From assembly GCA_026708035.1 (NCBI GenBank), contig JAPOVQ010000009.1, positions 62,001 to 126,000 of the forward strand: a stretch of DNA of 64,000 nucleotides. Direction: 5' to 3'. Shown piece after piece: positions 17,357-25,326 of this stretch. The notes under the pieces were generated by a model that worked only from the letters and a program-made list of their open reading frames with translations, was not told the DNA's origin and did not search any database. The DNA comes from Chloroflexota bacterium (GTDB lineage Bacteria; Chloroflexota; UBA11872). Positions within the stretch are counted from its first letter, which is position 1. Every line of letters begins with the position of its first letter. The position numbers were made by a program, and so were the translations under genes.

Positions 17357-18303
17357 GGCTCGACGTCGCGCGCGTTGCCTCCACGCTGGCGCTGTGGCAC
17401 ATGCGCCTGGCGCTGGCGGGCCGAAGCCTCAAGCAGAACTGGTCGCTGTTTCTCGGAACGCGCATTGGCCTCTTGGGATTGGCCATCATCGTCTTCTACC
17501 TGCTGCTGGCCGCAGCGCATCCGATCCTGATGCACACAATCTGGGACGAGCGCACCTACGACCCAATCGTGGGCTACGCCTTCGACGAGCCCGTCCAGCC
17601 CGCGCCGCCGAGCCTGAGACATCCGCTCGGCACCGACCCGCTGGGCCGGGACATCCTCAGCCAGCTCATGTTCAGCACCCGGTCCGAGTTCCTGCTCGGA
17701 TTGCTCGCGGCGCTCATGACGGTGTGCATCGGCACCATGGTCGGCGCCATCGCCGCCTACTACGGCGGGTGGGTGGACACGCTGCTGATGCGGCTGGCCG
17801 ACATCATGATCATGATGCCGGCGATCAGCATCCTCATCGTGCTGAGCGCCCTATTCGAGGTCGGGCACCTGGAGCTGGCCGTACTGATCGGCCTGCTCTC
17901 GGGATTCGGCGGCACGGGCGTTGTGCTCAAGTCCCAGGCCCTTTCCGTCGTCGTCAAGCCCTACATCGACGCCGCCAGGGCCGCGGGCGGCGGAACGCTG
18001 CACATCCTGCTCGTCCACGTGGTCCCCAACCTGCTGCCGCTCTCGTTCCTCTACATGATGTTCACCGTCACCAGCGCCATCTTCTCGGAAGCTGTGCTGA
18101 GCTTCCTGGGCCTGTTGGACGTGCGCATGAGCTGGGGCCTGATGATCCACACCACCGAATCCGCCGGATACCTGCTGCAAGTCGGCGAGTACTGGTGGCT
18201 CATATTCCCGGCCAGCCTCTCGATCACCCTCCTGTGCTCGTCGTTCTACCTGCTGGGTCGTTCGCTGGACGAAGTCGTCAACCCGCGGCTGCGACGGCTA
18301 TGA
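17353..18303 (+). CDS. ABC transporter permease, DppC/OppC type
   Basis: The 316-residue second permease has the DppC signature HPLGTDPLGRDILSQLMFS before the transport core and an EAA-like loop (YIDAARAAGGGTLHILLVHV). The start codon overlaps the previous stop. Its own stop overlaps the start of the molybdoenzyme gene, so the operon is read as a tightly coupled unit. Confidence 0.92.
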   Translation: MRLDVARVASTLALWHMRLALAGRSLKQNWSLFLGTRIGLLGLAIIVFYLLLAAAHPILMHTIWDERTYDPIVGYAFDEPVQPAPPSLRHPLGTDPLGRDILSQLMFSTRSEFLLGLLAALMTVCIGTMVGAIAAYYGGWVDTLLMRLADIMIMMPAISILIVLSALFEVGHLELAVLIGLLSGFGGTGVVLKSQALSVVVKPYIDAARAAGGGTLHILLVHVVPNLLPLSFLYMMFTVTSAIFSEAVLSFLGLLDVRMSWGLMIHTTESAGYLLQVGEYWWLIFPASLSITLLCSSFYLLGRSLDEVVNPRLRRL

Positions 18304-19514
18304 GCGGCCCCGCAAGCATTGGCCGGCGACGCGTCCTCCAGGCACTTGCCGTCGGAGGCGCGGCCGCGGTGTTGGCCGCCTGCGGCGATGCGGGCGACTT
18401 GGGGGCGACACCAGCGGATGCCGCGCCGGTCTCCAACGTCGCGTCGCCGCAGCCTTCCGCGTGGTTCAAGGACACGACGCCGTTCATCGTCCACGACGAC
18501 GGCAAGAGCCTGGAAGCCCGCCTGGAATACATGGATGGGCTGATCACGCCCCATCGCTTCTTCTTTGTGCGCAACAACTCCGTCAGTCTCGACGTGGACG
18601 TGGATGCGTGGCGGCTCTCCATCGAAGGGGACGCCGTCGCCAATTCCCTGACGCTCACCTACGACGACATCCGCAAACTGCCCAGCCGCACGCTCGTCTG
18701 CTACCTGGAATGCGCCGGCAACCACCGCGCCATGTTTGGCCTGGTGCAGGAACGGCAGGCCAAGGGCACCCAATGGATGACCGGGGGCGTGAGCAACGGC
18801 AAATGGGTCGGCGTCCCCCTGCGCGAGGTGCTCACCCAGGCCGGGATCGCCGACGACGCGGTCAGCGTGCTGCTCATCGGGCTGGACACCGAGTCGCCGG
18901 AGCAGGGGTTTCGCCGCGTCCTTCCGGTGGCCAAGGCGCTGCACCCGGACACGCTGCTTGCCTACTCGCTCAACGGCGAAGACCTGCCGCGGGACCACGG
19001 CTTCCCGCTCCGCGCGCTGGTGCCCGGCTGGGTGGGCAGCAGCAACGTCAAGTGGCTCGGCCGCATCGTGGTCTCGCGGGAGCGCCTCTGGACGCGCAAC
19101 AACACCACCTCCTACGTGCTCATCGGCGACGACTATGCGCCGGACGGCCAGGCGCTGGGCAAAGTCACGACGACCCAGGTCATCAAGAGCGCGCTGGCGC
19201 TGCCTTGGCCAGCGACGCTGCCTGCGCAACGCCACCAAGTCCATGGCTTCGCTCACTCGCCCGACGGTCCGATCCGGCGGGTCGAGTGGAGCCTCGATTC
19301 CGGAGAGAGCTGGCGCGAGGCCGCGGTGCTCGAGCCCCAGGTGCAGTACTCCTGGGCGCGGTTCGAGCTCGAGTGGGACGCGCGTCCGGGCGAATACACG
19401 GTCATGACCCGCGCCACCGACGCCGCGGGCAACACCCAGCCGGACGAGATTCCCTTCAACGAGAAGGGCTACCTCTTCAATCAGCCGGGCCCGCATCCGG
19501 TTCAGGTCAGCTAG
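18300..19514 (+). CDS. Sulfite-oxidase-family molybdopterin enzyme, exported
   Basis: This 404-residue protein has an Arg-rich Tat-like N-terminus (GRRRVLQALAVGGAAAVLAAC) with a lipobox, so it is probably exported and lipidated at C28. The catalytic domain carries the molybdenum-ligating cysteine in LECAGNHR (C138) and the cofactor-binding DHGFPLRALVPGWVGS segment. The Mo-co dimerisation domain follows (RRVEWSLDSGESW). The family oxidises sulfite or reduces related oxyanions and oxidised methionine; the substrate is unknown. Its start overlaps the DppC stop by 4 bases, an unusual place for such an enzyme inside a peptide importer operon. Confidence 0.9.
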   Translation: MSGPASIGRRRVLQALAVGGAAAVLAACGDAGDLGATPADAAPVSNVASPQPSAWFKDTTPFIVHDDGKSLEARLEYMDGLITPHRFFFVRNNSVSLDVDVDAWRLSIEGDAVANSLTLTYDDIRKLPSRTLVCYLECAGNHRAMFGLVQERQAKGTQWMTGGVSNGKWVGVPLREVLTQAGIADDAVSVLLIGLDTESPEQGFRRVLPVAKALHPDTLLAYSLNGEDLPRDHGFPLRALVPGWVGSSNVKWLGRIVVSRERLWTRNNTTSYVLIGDDYAPDGQALGKVTTTQVIKSALALPWPATLPAQRHQVHGFAHSPDGPIRRVEWSLDSGESWREAAVLEPQVQYSWARFELEWDARPGEYTVMTRATDAAGNTQPDEIPFNEKGYLFNQPGPHPVQVS

Positions 19515-19602
19515 CGACAAATTGGGGATGGACGAACACGCAATGCGACACCAGGTGCCTGAATCGGCAGCAGGTCCCTGCGGCTGCCACCGCCGCGGTC
19601 TG

Positions 19603-19642
19603 GCCCCCTCTCCCTCGATGGGAGAGGGATGGGGTGAGGGTG
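19603..19642 (+). repeat. Dispersed hairpin repeat, family A
   Basis: A CCCCTCTCCCTCGATGGGAG core lies in the 234-bp gap between the molybdoenzyme and first ATPase genes of the importer operon. The copy is therefore probably transcribed within the operon mRNA. It has the same orientation as all others. Confidence 0.85.
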
Positions 19643-19748
19643 CTACCGCGGGCGATGGAGGCCGCCGCCCGGCGCATGTCGAACGAGGAAGAGCGCCCCA
19701 CTGCCCAAGCCAGGCCGCACACGTTCATCCAGCGCCCACCGGTCCGCG

Positions 19749-20735
19749 ATGAACCGCGCTCACACGCCCGACCCGGTCCTCGCCGTCGAGAACCTCGCCA
19801 TGTACTACGCGACGCGGGCCGGCGACGTGCGCGCCGTCGATGGGGTTTCGTTCGCCGTCCAGCGGGGGGAGTCCATTGGCCTGGTGGGCGAGTCCGGTTG
19901 CGGCAAATCCTCCATCGCCATGGCCCTGCTCAAGCTGCTGCCGGTGAACGCCCGCCTCGTCAGGGGCAAGATCCTGCTCAACGGCGCCGACCTCGCGCCG
20001 CTCTCTGACGACGAGATGCGGGCGCACCGGTGGAACCACATCGCCATGGTGTTCCAGGCGGCCATGAACGCGCTCAACCCCGTCTACCGGGTCGGCGACC
20101 AGATCATCGAGGCCCTTGACGCCCACATCCGGTCAACCCCCGAGATCTCGATGGAGCGCGTGCGGGAGCTCTTCGACCTCGTGAGTCTCGATCCAAGCTT
20201 CATTCCGCGCTATCCGCACGAGTACAGCGGCGGCATGAAGCAGCGCGCCGGCATCGCCATGGCCCTGGCCTGCGAGCCGGACCTGCTGATCGCGGACGAG
20301 CCAACCACGGCGCTCGATGTCATCGTGCAGGACCGCATTCTCAAGGAGCTGCGGAAGGTCCAAGAGGCTCTGAACATGAGCCTGATCTACATCTCGCACG
20401 ACATGGCCGTCATCGCCGAAGTCAGCCACGCCGTGGGCGTGATGTACGCGGGCCGGATCGTGGAGTGGGGCGAGACGGTGGAGGTCTTTCACCGCCCGAT
20501 CCACCCCTATACGCAGACGCTGATGTCGGCATTTCCCAGCGTGACCGGACCCAAGCACAAGCTGGCGATGCTTTCGGGCGAGCCCCCCAACCTGCTCACG
20601 CCGCCGCCCGGATGCCGCTTCCATCCGCGCTGTCCCTATGCCACCGACGTCTGTCGCTCGGAAGAGCCGCCCACGGTGCGCTCCGGCTCCCACTGGGCCG
20701 CCTGCTGGCACCCCCTCGACGGAGCGGCCGCCTGA
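19749..20735 (+). CDS. ABC transporter ATPase, DppD/OppD type
   Basis: This 328-residue ATPase has Walker [10 protein letters not shown], signature [15 protein letters not shown], Walker [13 protein letters not shown] and the H-loop [10 protein letters not shown]. The oligopeptide/dipeptide C-terminal extension with four cysteines ([14 protein letters not shown] and a later C) is present and in relatives binds an iron-sulfur cluster or structural metal. It energises the permeases encoded upstream. Confidence 0.94.
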   Translation: MNRAHTPDPVLAVENLAMYYATRAGDVRAVDGVSFAVQRGESIGLVGESGCGKSSIAMALLKLLPVNARLVRGKILLNGADLAPLSDDEMRAHRWNHIAMVFQAAMNALNPVYRVGDQIIEALDAHIRSTPEISMERVRELFDLVSLDPSFIPRYPHEYSGGMKQRAGIAMALACEPDLLIADEPTTALDVIVQDRILKELRKVQEALNMSLIYISHDMAVIAEVSHAVGVMYAGRIVEWGETVEVFHRPIHPYTQTLMSAFPSVTGPKHKLAMLSGEPPNLLTPPPGCRFHPRCPYATDVCRSEEPPTVRSGSHWAACWHPLDGAAA

Positions 20736-21745
20736 TGGCCACCGCCGCGTCCGTCGGGACCAGGCCCTTGGTCAAAGTCGAGGACCTGCAGAAGCGCTTC
20801 CCAGTCTCCGCCGGCCTCTTCGAGCGCAGCCACAGCTTCGTCCACGCCGTGGACGGCGTCTCCTTCGAGCTGGCCCGTGGCGAAAGCTTCGGCCTGGTCG
20901 GCGAGTCCGGCTGCGGAAAGACGACCACCGGACGGCTGCTGGTCCGGCTGGCCGAGCCAAGCGACGGGCGGGTGCTCTTCGACGACGCTGTGGGCACGCC
21001 AACCGACATCACCCACCTGTCCGGGGCGGACCTCAAGGCCTTTCGACGCCGGGCGCAGATGATCTTTCAGGACCCCTACGAGTCGCTCAATCCGCGCCGC
21101 ACGATCTTCGACACCGTCGCCGAGCCGCTCAAGGTCCAGGACGCCTGCGGCCCGCACGAGTGCCTGGAGCGGGTTTCGCGCATGTTGGAAATGGTGGGGC
21201 TCACGCCCGCGGCGGCCTATCTCTTCCGCTATCCCCACGAGCTGTCTGGCGGGCAGCGGCAGCGGGCCGCCATCGCCCGGGCCCTGGTCATCGAGCCGAT
21301 CTTCGTCGTCGCCGACGAGCCCACCTCGATGCTGGACGTCTCGATCCGAACCGGCGTCATGCAGCTGATGCAAAGCCTCGCCGACCGCCTGGGGATCAGC
21401 TACCTCTACATCACGCACGACCTGGCCGTGGCCCGCTACATGTGCTCCCGCATCGCCGTGATGTACCTCGGCAAGATCGTGGAAATGGGCGACACCGAGG
21501 CCGTGCTCCAGCACCCCAAGCACCCCTACACCCAGGCGCTGTTGTCCGCCGTGCCGATTCCCGATCCCACCGTGACCCGCGCCCCGGTCAGAATCGCCGG
21601 CGGCGTCTCGACGCCGGTGGACCCGCCGCCCCGCTGCCGCTTCTACGACCGCTGCCCAATCGCCGACGACTTCTGCCGCGACAACGACCACCCGCCGCTC
21701 GAATCCAAAGGCTCAGGCCAACTGGCGGCTTGCTACAAGGCGTAG
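20735..21745 (+). CDS. ABC transporter ATPase, DppF/OppF type
   Basis: The 336-residue second ATPase starts at ATG 20735, overlapping the previous stop by one base. Walker A GESGCGKTTT, Q-loop IFQDPYESLNPR, signature LSGGQRQRAAIARAL and Walker B VVADEPTSMLD are intact. The C-terminal cysteine-containing extension (CRFYDRCPIADDFC) is also present. It is the last gene of the importer operon and is followed by the toxin-antitoxin operator. Confidence 0.94.
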   Translation: MATAASVGTRPLVKVEDLQKRFPVSAGLFERSHSFVHAVDGVSFELARGESFGLVGESGCGKTTTGRLLVRLAEPSDGRVLFDDAVGTPTDITHLSGADLKAFRRRAQMIFQDPYESLNPRRTIFDTVAEPLKVQDACGPHECLERVSRMLEMVGLTPAAAYLFRYPHELSGGQRQRAAIARALVIEPIFVVADEPTSMLDVSIRTGVMQLMQSLADRLGISYLYITHDLAVARYMCSRIAVMYLGKIVEMGDTEAVLQHPKHPYTQALLSAVPIPDPTVTRAPVRIAGGVSTPVDPPPRCRFYDRCPIADDFCRDNDHPPLESKGSGQLAACYKA

Positions 21746-21758
21746 TGCAGCGTTTCTG

Positions 21759-21786
21759 ACCAATATGACATCATGGTCATATTGGT
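21759..21786 (+). promoter_or_regulatory. 28-bp palindromic operator of the Phd/VapC module
   Basis: ACCAATATGAC at 21759-21769 and its perfect complement GTCATATTGGT at 21776-21786 flank a 6-base centre. It ends 33 bp before the antitoxin start and is AT-rich against a GC-rich background. Phd/VapB antitoxins typically repress their own promoters at such sites. Confidence 0.75.
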
Positions 21787-21819
21787 GAACGGGCGGCGTC
21801 GGGATAGAGGAGGCGCAGC

Positions 21820-22122
21820 GTGACCAGACGGGTGAGCGTGGCGCGGGCCAAAGCCGAGCTATCGGCGCTGATGGCGGCGGTCGCCTATCAAGGCCAGCAC
21901 GTCGTGATTGAACGCCGAGGCAGGCCGATGGCTGCGCTGGTGAGCGTGGACGACCTTGACCGGATCGAGGCGGAGCGGGCGACCTCAGCGCGGCCGCGGG
22001 GCGCGCTAGCCCTCGTAAGAGCCTGGGAAGACGTCGGCGATTCCGAGATCGACGCGATGATTGCCGACATCTACGCCGCGCGCGAGCAAGACACCGGACG
22101 CGAGGTGGCGCTCGACGACTGA
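21820..22122 (+). CDS. Phd/YefM-family antitoxin
   Basis: This 100-residue antitoxin has the N-terminal Phd DNA-binding fold (RRVSVARAKAELSALMAAV, then HVVIERRGRPMAALVSVDDL). A C-terminal toxin-neutralising arm follows (SEIDAMIADIYAAREQDTGR). The start is GTG 21820 with GGAGG about 7 bases upstream. Its stop overlaps the start of the PIN toxin gene by one base, the usual coupling in such pairs. Confidence 0.88.
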   Translation: MTRRVSVARAKAELSALMAAVAYQGQHVVIERRGRPMAALVSVDDLDRIEAERATSARPRGALALVRAWEDVGDSEIDAMIADIYAAREQDTGREVALDD

Positions 22123-22526
22123 TGTACCTCCTCGACACTGACGTTCTGAGCAATCTCCTAAAGCGCTCGCCCTCGATATCTCTGATCGCAAAGCTGGCCA
22201 GCGTGCCGGCGGAGCAGCAATTCACGTCGAGCATCACGCTCGGCGAGTTGATCTACGGCGCACAACGACGGGGGACAGAAGGGGATGTCCTGCTGCGTCG
22301 AATCGAAACCCTGCTCCTGCCCGAGCTGCCGGTGCTGCCCTTCGACACCGCCGCCGCGAGGCGTTATGGCGCACTGCGAGCCGAGTTGGAGCGGTGCGGA
22401 ACGCCCTTGGGCGATGCCGACCTGCGCATCGCCGCCATCGCACTCGAGCGCGGTCTGAGCGTCGTCACCGGAAACCTGCGGCACTTCCAGCGGGTCCCGG
22501 GCCTGCCCGTCGAGAATTGGCTCTAG
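22122..22526 (+). CDS. vapC: VapC-type PIN-domain toxin
   Basis: This 134-residue PIN ribonuclease keeps all the acidic metal-binding residues: D5 in MYLLDTDVLS, E42 in TLGELIYG, D98 and D100 in PLGDADLRIAA, with TGN at 116-118. VapC toxins cleave tRNA or rRNA at specific sites, and the target here is unknown. It is convergent with a RelE-type module 34 bp away. Confidence 0.9.
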   Translation: MYLLDTDVLSNLLKRSPSISLIAKLASVPAEQQFTSSITLGELIYGAQRRGTEGDVLLRRIETLLLPELPVLPFDTAAARRYGALRAELERCGTPLGDADLRIAAIALERGLSVVTGNLRHFQRVPGLPVENWL

Positions 22527-22560
22527 TCGAGAGCTTCTGATTGGTGTCGGTGCCGGAGGG

Positions 22561-22827
22561 TCAACGGTAGACCTGGTCTCGCCCGGCCACTCGCAGCACC
22601 AGAACCCGCAGCACTTCGTCCTGGAGGTCGCAGATCACGCGGCACCGCCCGACCCGGTAGCGCCACAAGCCGCCCATCGGTCCGGTCAATGCCTTGCCGC
22701 GCCGCCGCGGATCGTCGAGAACCGCGACAAGTTCGTCCATGTACTCAACCACGCGTCGCGCCATGCGCCGATCAAGCCTGCGAAGTTCCCTCAGCGCCGT
22801 GTCGGTGTAGTCAACCGTCCAGGCCAA
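22561..22827 (-). CDS. RelE/ParE-family toxin
   Basis: This 88-residue protein has the RelE fold: a helical hairpin (ALRELRRLDRRMARRVVEYM), then GLWRYRVGRCRVICDL and the C-terminal strand VLVLRVAGRDQVYR with the catalytic-type arginines. Translation probably starts at TTG 22827, inside the antitoxin gene (17-base overlap). RelE toxins cleave mRNA in the ribosomal A site. Confidence 0.88.
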   Translation of the reverse strand: MAWTVDYTDTALRELRRLDRRMARRVVEYMDELVAVLDDPRRRGKALTGPMGGLWRYRVGRCRVICDLQDEVLRVLVLRVAGRDQVYR

Positions 22828-23038
22828 GGTCGGCTTTCACGTCGGCTGCCGGGTGTACTGGCTCCTGCCCCTTGCGCACGCGCTCGAGCGCATCGGCGGC
22901 CAGGTAGTAGTCCTCGAGGTCGTCGATGCCGCCTTCAATCAGCTCGCGCAAGTAATAGGCCTTCGAGCGCCCGGTTTGCGCGGCGAGGAGGCGCAGCCGC
23001 TCCTCGGTTTCGCGAGACAGGCGGATCGACGTCGCCAA
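22811..23038 (-). CDS. Ribbon-helix-helix antitoxin partnering the RelE toxin
   Basis: This protein of about 75 residues begins ATSIRLSRETEERLRLLAAQ, a classic ribbon-helix-helix strand and helix. AYYLRELIEGGIDDLEDYYL follows, then a toxin-binding tail. TTG 23038 gives the usual antitoxin N-terminus; a TTG at 23068 would add ten residues. An 8-bp palindrome TATGCATA (23072-23079) and 9-bp direct repeats at 23053-23070 upstream may be the operator. Confidence 0.82.
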   Translation of the reverse strand: MATSIRLSRETEERLRLLAAQTGRSKAYYLRELIEGGIDDLEDYYLAADALERVRKGQEPVHPAADVKADLGLDG

Positions 23039-23260
23039 AAGTGATAGCTCTGAATGCAGTGAATACAAGTATGCATAGTATCTCGGGCGGCACCAAAAGT
23101 GTGGCGAGCGCTAAGCCGCCAATGCCGCCAGCCGGATCGAAGGCCGTCTCCACGCGGCGCAAACCGCCAGCAGCGAGGTCGAATTGGAGCATTGGCGTAG
23201 GTCCGCTCAGGGCGCCGCCGCGCGGCAAGAACCCGCGCTAGGCCGCGGCGAAACCGCCGG

Positions 23261-23353
23261 CGGAGGAGGTGGGATTCGAACCCACGACCGAGGGGAGCAC
23301 CCCCGGTAACCGCTTAGCAGGCGGCCGCACTAGACCAACTATGCGACTCCTCC
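23261..23353 (-). tRNA. tRNA-Ser (anticodon GCU)
   Basis: The minus strand folds as a class II tRNA. The acceptor GGAGGAG (23353-23347) pairs with CTCCTCC (23268-23262), and the anticodon loop CTGCTAA gives GCU. A long variable arm is rich in CCGGGGG/CCCC pairs, the T-loop is GGTTCGAATCC, and the discriminator is G. CCA is not encoded. Confidence 0.95.
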
Positions 23354-23384
23354 AAGTTCGGACCGGGCCGGATCGGGCATCGGG

Positions 23385-23472
23385 CGGAGGGGGTGGGATT
23401 CGAACCCACGAGGCGGGCAAGCCGCCTAGTGGTTTTCAAGACCACCTCCTTAAGCCACTCGGACACCCCTCC
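23385..23472 (-). tRNA. tRNA-Ser (anticodon UGA)
   Basis: The acceptor GGAGGGG (23472-23466) pairs with CCCCTCC (23392-23386). The anticodon loop CTTGAAA gives UGA, the long variable arm GGCGGCTTGCCCGCC is typical of serine tRNAs, and the T-loop is GGTTCGAATCC. The discriminator is G and there is no encoded CCA. It lies 31 bp upstream of the GCU tRNA and is probably co-transcribed with it. Confidence 0.95.
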
Positions 23473-23483
23473 AGCTTTACCGA

Positions 23484-23489
23484 AGTATA
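23484..23489 (-). promoter_or_regulatory. -10 box for the tRNA-Ser pair
   Basis: TATACT on the minus strand begins 17 bases before the 5' end of tRNA-Ser(UGA), a fitting distance for a tRNA transcription start. No good -35 hexamer is seen. Confidence 0.5.
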
Positions 23490-23595
23490 GCCCGGCCAGA
23501 CCGCCGCGGACCCGCGTGCCGCCTGGCTATGCTGGCGTCGCCCTGATGGCGGCGCACCGCGTGGCCACACTGGCGCGAGGCGAGGGGAAATCGGC

Positions 23596-24012
23596 GTGTG
23601 CGGCAAGGCTTCCGTGCCCCGCGGCTGCGACGATTCGCCGGACGAGGCGCTGCTGCGCGGGGCGGCGCTGTTCAATCAGCGCGCCTTCTATGCCCAACAC
23701 GAGGTCCTGGAAGACGCCTGGCGGGCCGAAACGGGAACGGTGCGCGATCTGTACCGCGGGATCTTGCAGGTCGGCGTGGGGTGCTATCACCTTTCGCGCG
23801 GGAACCATCGCGGCGCCTGCAACCTGCTGCGCTACGGCTTGGCGCGCTTGGAGCGATTCGAACCGGTGTGCCTTGGGGTGGACGTGTCAGCGCTGCGGAG
23901 GGATGCGGCGCGGGCGCTGGCGGCGCTCGAAGCACTGGGTCCGGAGCGCCTGGATGAGTTTGACGATCGATTGCTCCCGCGGGTGGCCTTCGTCGCGCCG
24001 GAGACTGCCTAA
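23596..24012 (+). CDS. DUF309-family protein
   Basis: This 138-residue helical protein has the DUF309 core FNQRAFYAQHEVLEDAWRAE with its HEVLE motif, followed by RGILQVGVGCYHLSRGNHRG. The histidine/glutamate arrangement suggests metal binding, but no activity is established for the family. The start is probably GTG 23596. It is a single gene between the tRNAs and the SDR gene. Confidence 0.82.
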   Translation: MCGKASVPRGCDDSPDEALLRGAALFNQRAFYAQHEVLEDAWRAETGTVRDLYRGILQVGVGCYHLSRGNHRGACNLLRYGLARLERFEPVCLGVDVSALRRDAARALAALEALGPERLDEFDDRLLPRVAFVAPETA

Positions 24013-24168
24013 GGACCGGACGACTCCCCGGCTTTGCCGTCCGCACCGCCTCCATCCACCACGGCACGTACGATGGCGCACTGAGGGCGTCGCGCCGAGA
24101 TTCAGAAACGGTTCCGGGCCGTCGGCGGCGCTGAGTCGGGAGCCATTAACAAGACGCAGGGGGACCAA

Positions 24169-24936
24169 ATGGCGGGGGCACTGGCCATCACCGGCGCCGG
24201 ACGCGGCATCGGTCGAGCGATCGCGTTGCGCATGGCCCGCGAAGGCTGGGCCGTCGCGGTGTCCGACATCAACGGCGACAGCGCCGCCGCGGTGGCGGCT
24301 GAGATCGAGCAGACCGGCCGGCGCGCGCGCGGCGACGCGCTGGACGTCACCGACCCGGACGCCGTGTCGGCCTGGGTGAATGAGGTGGACGCCGACCTGG
24401 GCGGGCTCACCGGCGCGGTCGCAAACGCCGGCATCATCACCATCCGGCCGCTGCTGGAGGTTTCGCCCGATGAGTGGCGCCAGGTAATGGCGGTCAACCT
24501 GGACGGCGCGTTCTTCTTCTGTCAGGCCGCCGGACGGGTGATGACGCCACGCGGGAAGGGAAGCATCGTCATCATCTCCTCGGCGTCGTCCCGCCGACCC
24601 TCGCTGTGGCTGGGGCCTTACAGCACCAGCAAGACCGCGCTGCACGGGCTCACGCGCAATCTGGCCCTGGAGCTGAGCGAGCATCAGGTGCGCGTCAACG
24701 CCATCAGCCCCGGCCTCGTGGATACCGACATGTGGGAGAAGATCGACCGCGAGCGAGGCGGCCGCCAGGGGCGGGCAGCCGGCGAGGTGTTCGCCGAGAT
24801 GATCAAGATGGTCCCCTTGGGCCGCGCCCAGGTGCCCGAGGACGTCGCCACCATTGCCGCGTTCCTGCTGTCGGAGGAAACCGAGTACATCACCGGGCAG
24901 AACATCAGCTACGACGGCGGGTTCCAGATGCCCTAA
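24169..24936 (+). CDS. Short-chain dehydrogenase/reductase (classical SDR)
   Basis: This 255-residue oxidoreductase has the nucleotide-binding TGAGRGIG (8-15), the structural NAG motif (86-88), the catalytic serine in IISSASS (about 138), and Y151 and K155 in GPYSTSK. The Asp in VSDING (33) favours NAD(H) over NADP(H). The end YITGQNISYDGGFQMP is characteristic. The substrate is unknown. GGGGGA lies just upstream of the ATG. Confidence 0.92.
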   Translation: MAGALAITGAGRGIGRAIALRMAREGWAVAVSDINGDSAAAVAAEIEQTGRRARGDALDVTDPDAVSAWVNEVDADLGGLTGAVANAGIITIRPLLEVSPDEWRQVMAVNLDGAFFFCQAAGRVMTPRGKGSIVIISSASSRRPSLWLGPYSTSKTALHGLTRNLALELSEHQVRVNAISPGLVDTDMWEKIDRERGGRQGRAAGEVFAEMIKMVPLGRAQVPEDVATIAAFLLSEETEYITGQNISYDGGFQMP

Positions 24937-25033
24937 GCGGGCTCACGCGCGCGGCCGGGGCGCACTCCCCCCGCTCCGCCGCCACGGTCCGCCTTCCCCC
25001 CACTCCCCGGATGACACCTTGGCGTCGCAAATT

Positions 25034-25067
25034 CGTCATTCCGGCGGAAGCCGGAATCCAGTCCGGT
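25034..25067 (+). repeat. Dispersed repeat, family B
   Basis: CATTCCGGCGGAAGCCGGAA followed by TCCAGTCCGG lies in the 390-bp gap between the SDR and rpsA genes. The core is an imperfect palindrome (ATTCCGGC/GCCGGAAT). The rest of this gap, up to the rpsA promoter, holds nothing else I can support. Confidence 0.85.
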
Positions 25068-25268
25068 TGCGCCTGGCTACATGGGGTGAGGCGGTTTGCG
25101 AACCGCCCGTGCCGGAATTGGCAAGCGTCTCTAGGTGGGAATGGGCTGGAAATTGGGTGCATGTCATGAATGCAGGGAACGCCTCCAGCGCGCATGACGA
25201 TGGAATAAACGGCCTATCGCATGGCCGCGAAGTCCACCAGAAAAATCCCCGGCAGCAGAAAGCCCCGT

Positions 25269-25277
25269 TGCTATACT
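25269..25277 (+). promoter_or_regulatory. Extended -10 promoter of rpsA
   Basis: TGCTATACT combines a TGn extension with a near-consensus -10 hexamer TATACT, 49 bases before the rpsA start codon. There is no strong -35, as is usual with extended -10 promoters. Confidence 0.6.
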
Positions 25278-25326
25278 CGGGTCCCAGACGACTTTTCTTC
25301 GATTCCGAAGTAATAGAGGTGCGCGC

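Noticed and set aside
22812-23472. Integrase or attachment-site duplication at the tRNA-Ser genes
   Set aside because: I looked for a repeated tRNA 3' end and for an integrase and saw neither in the window.
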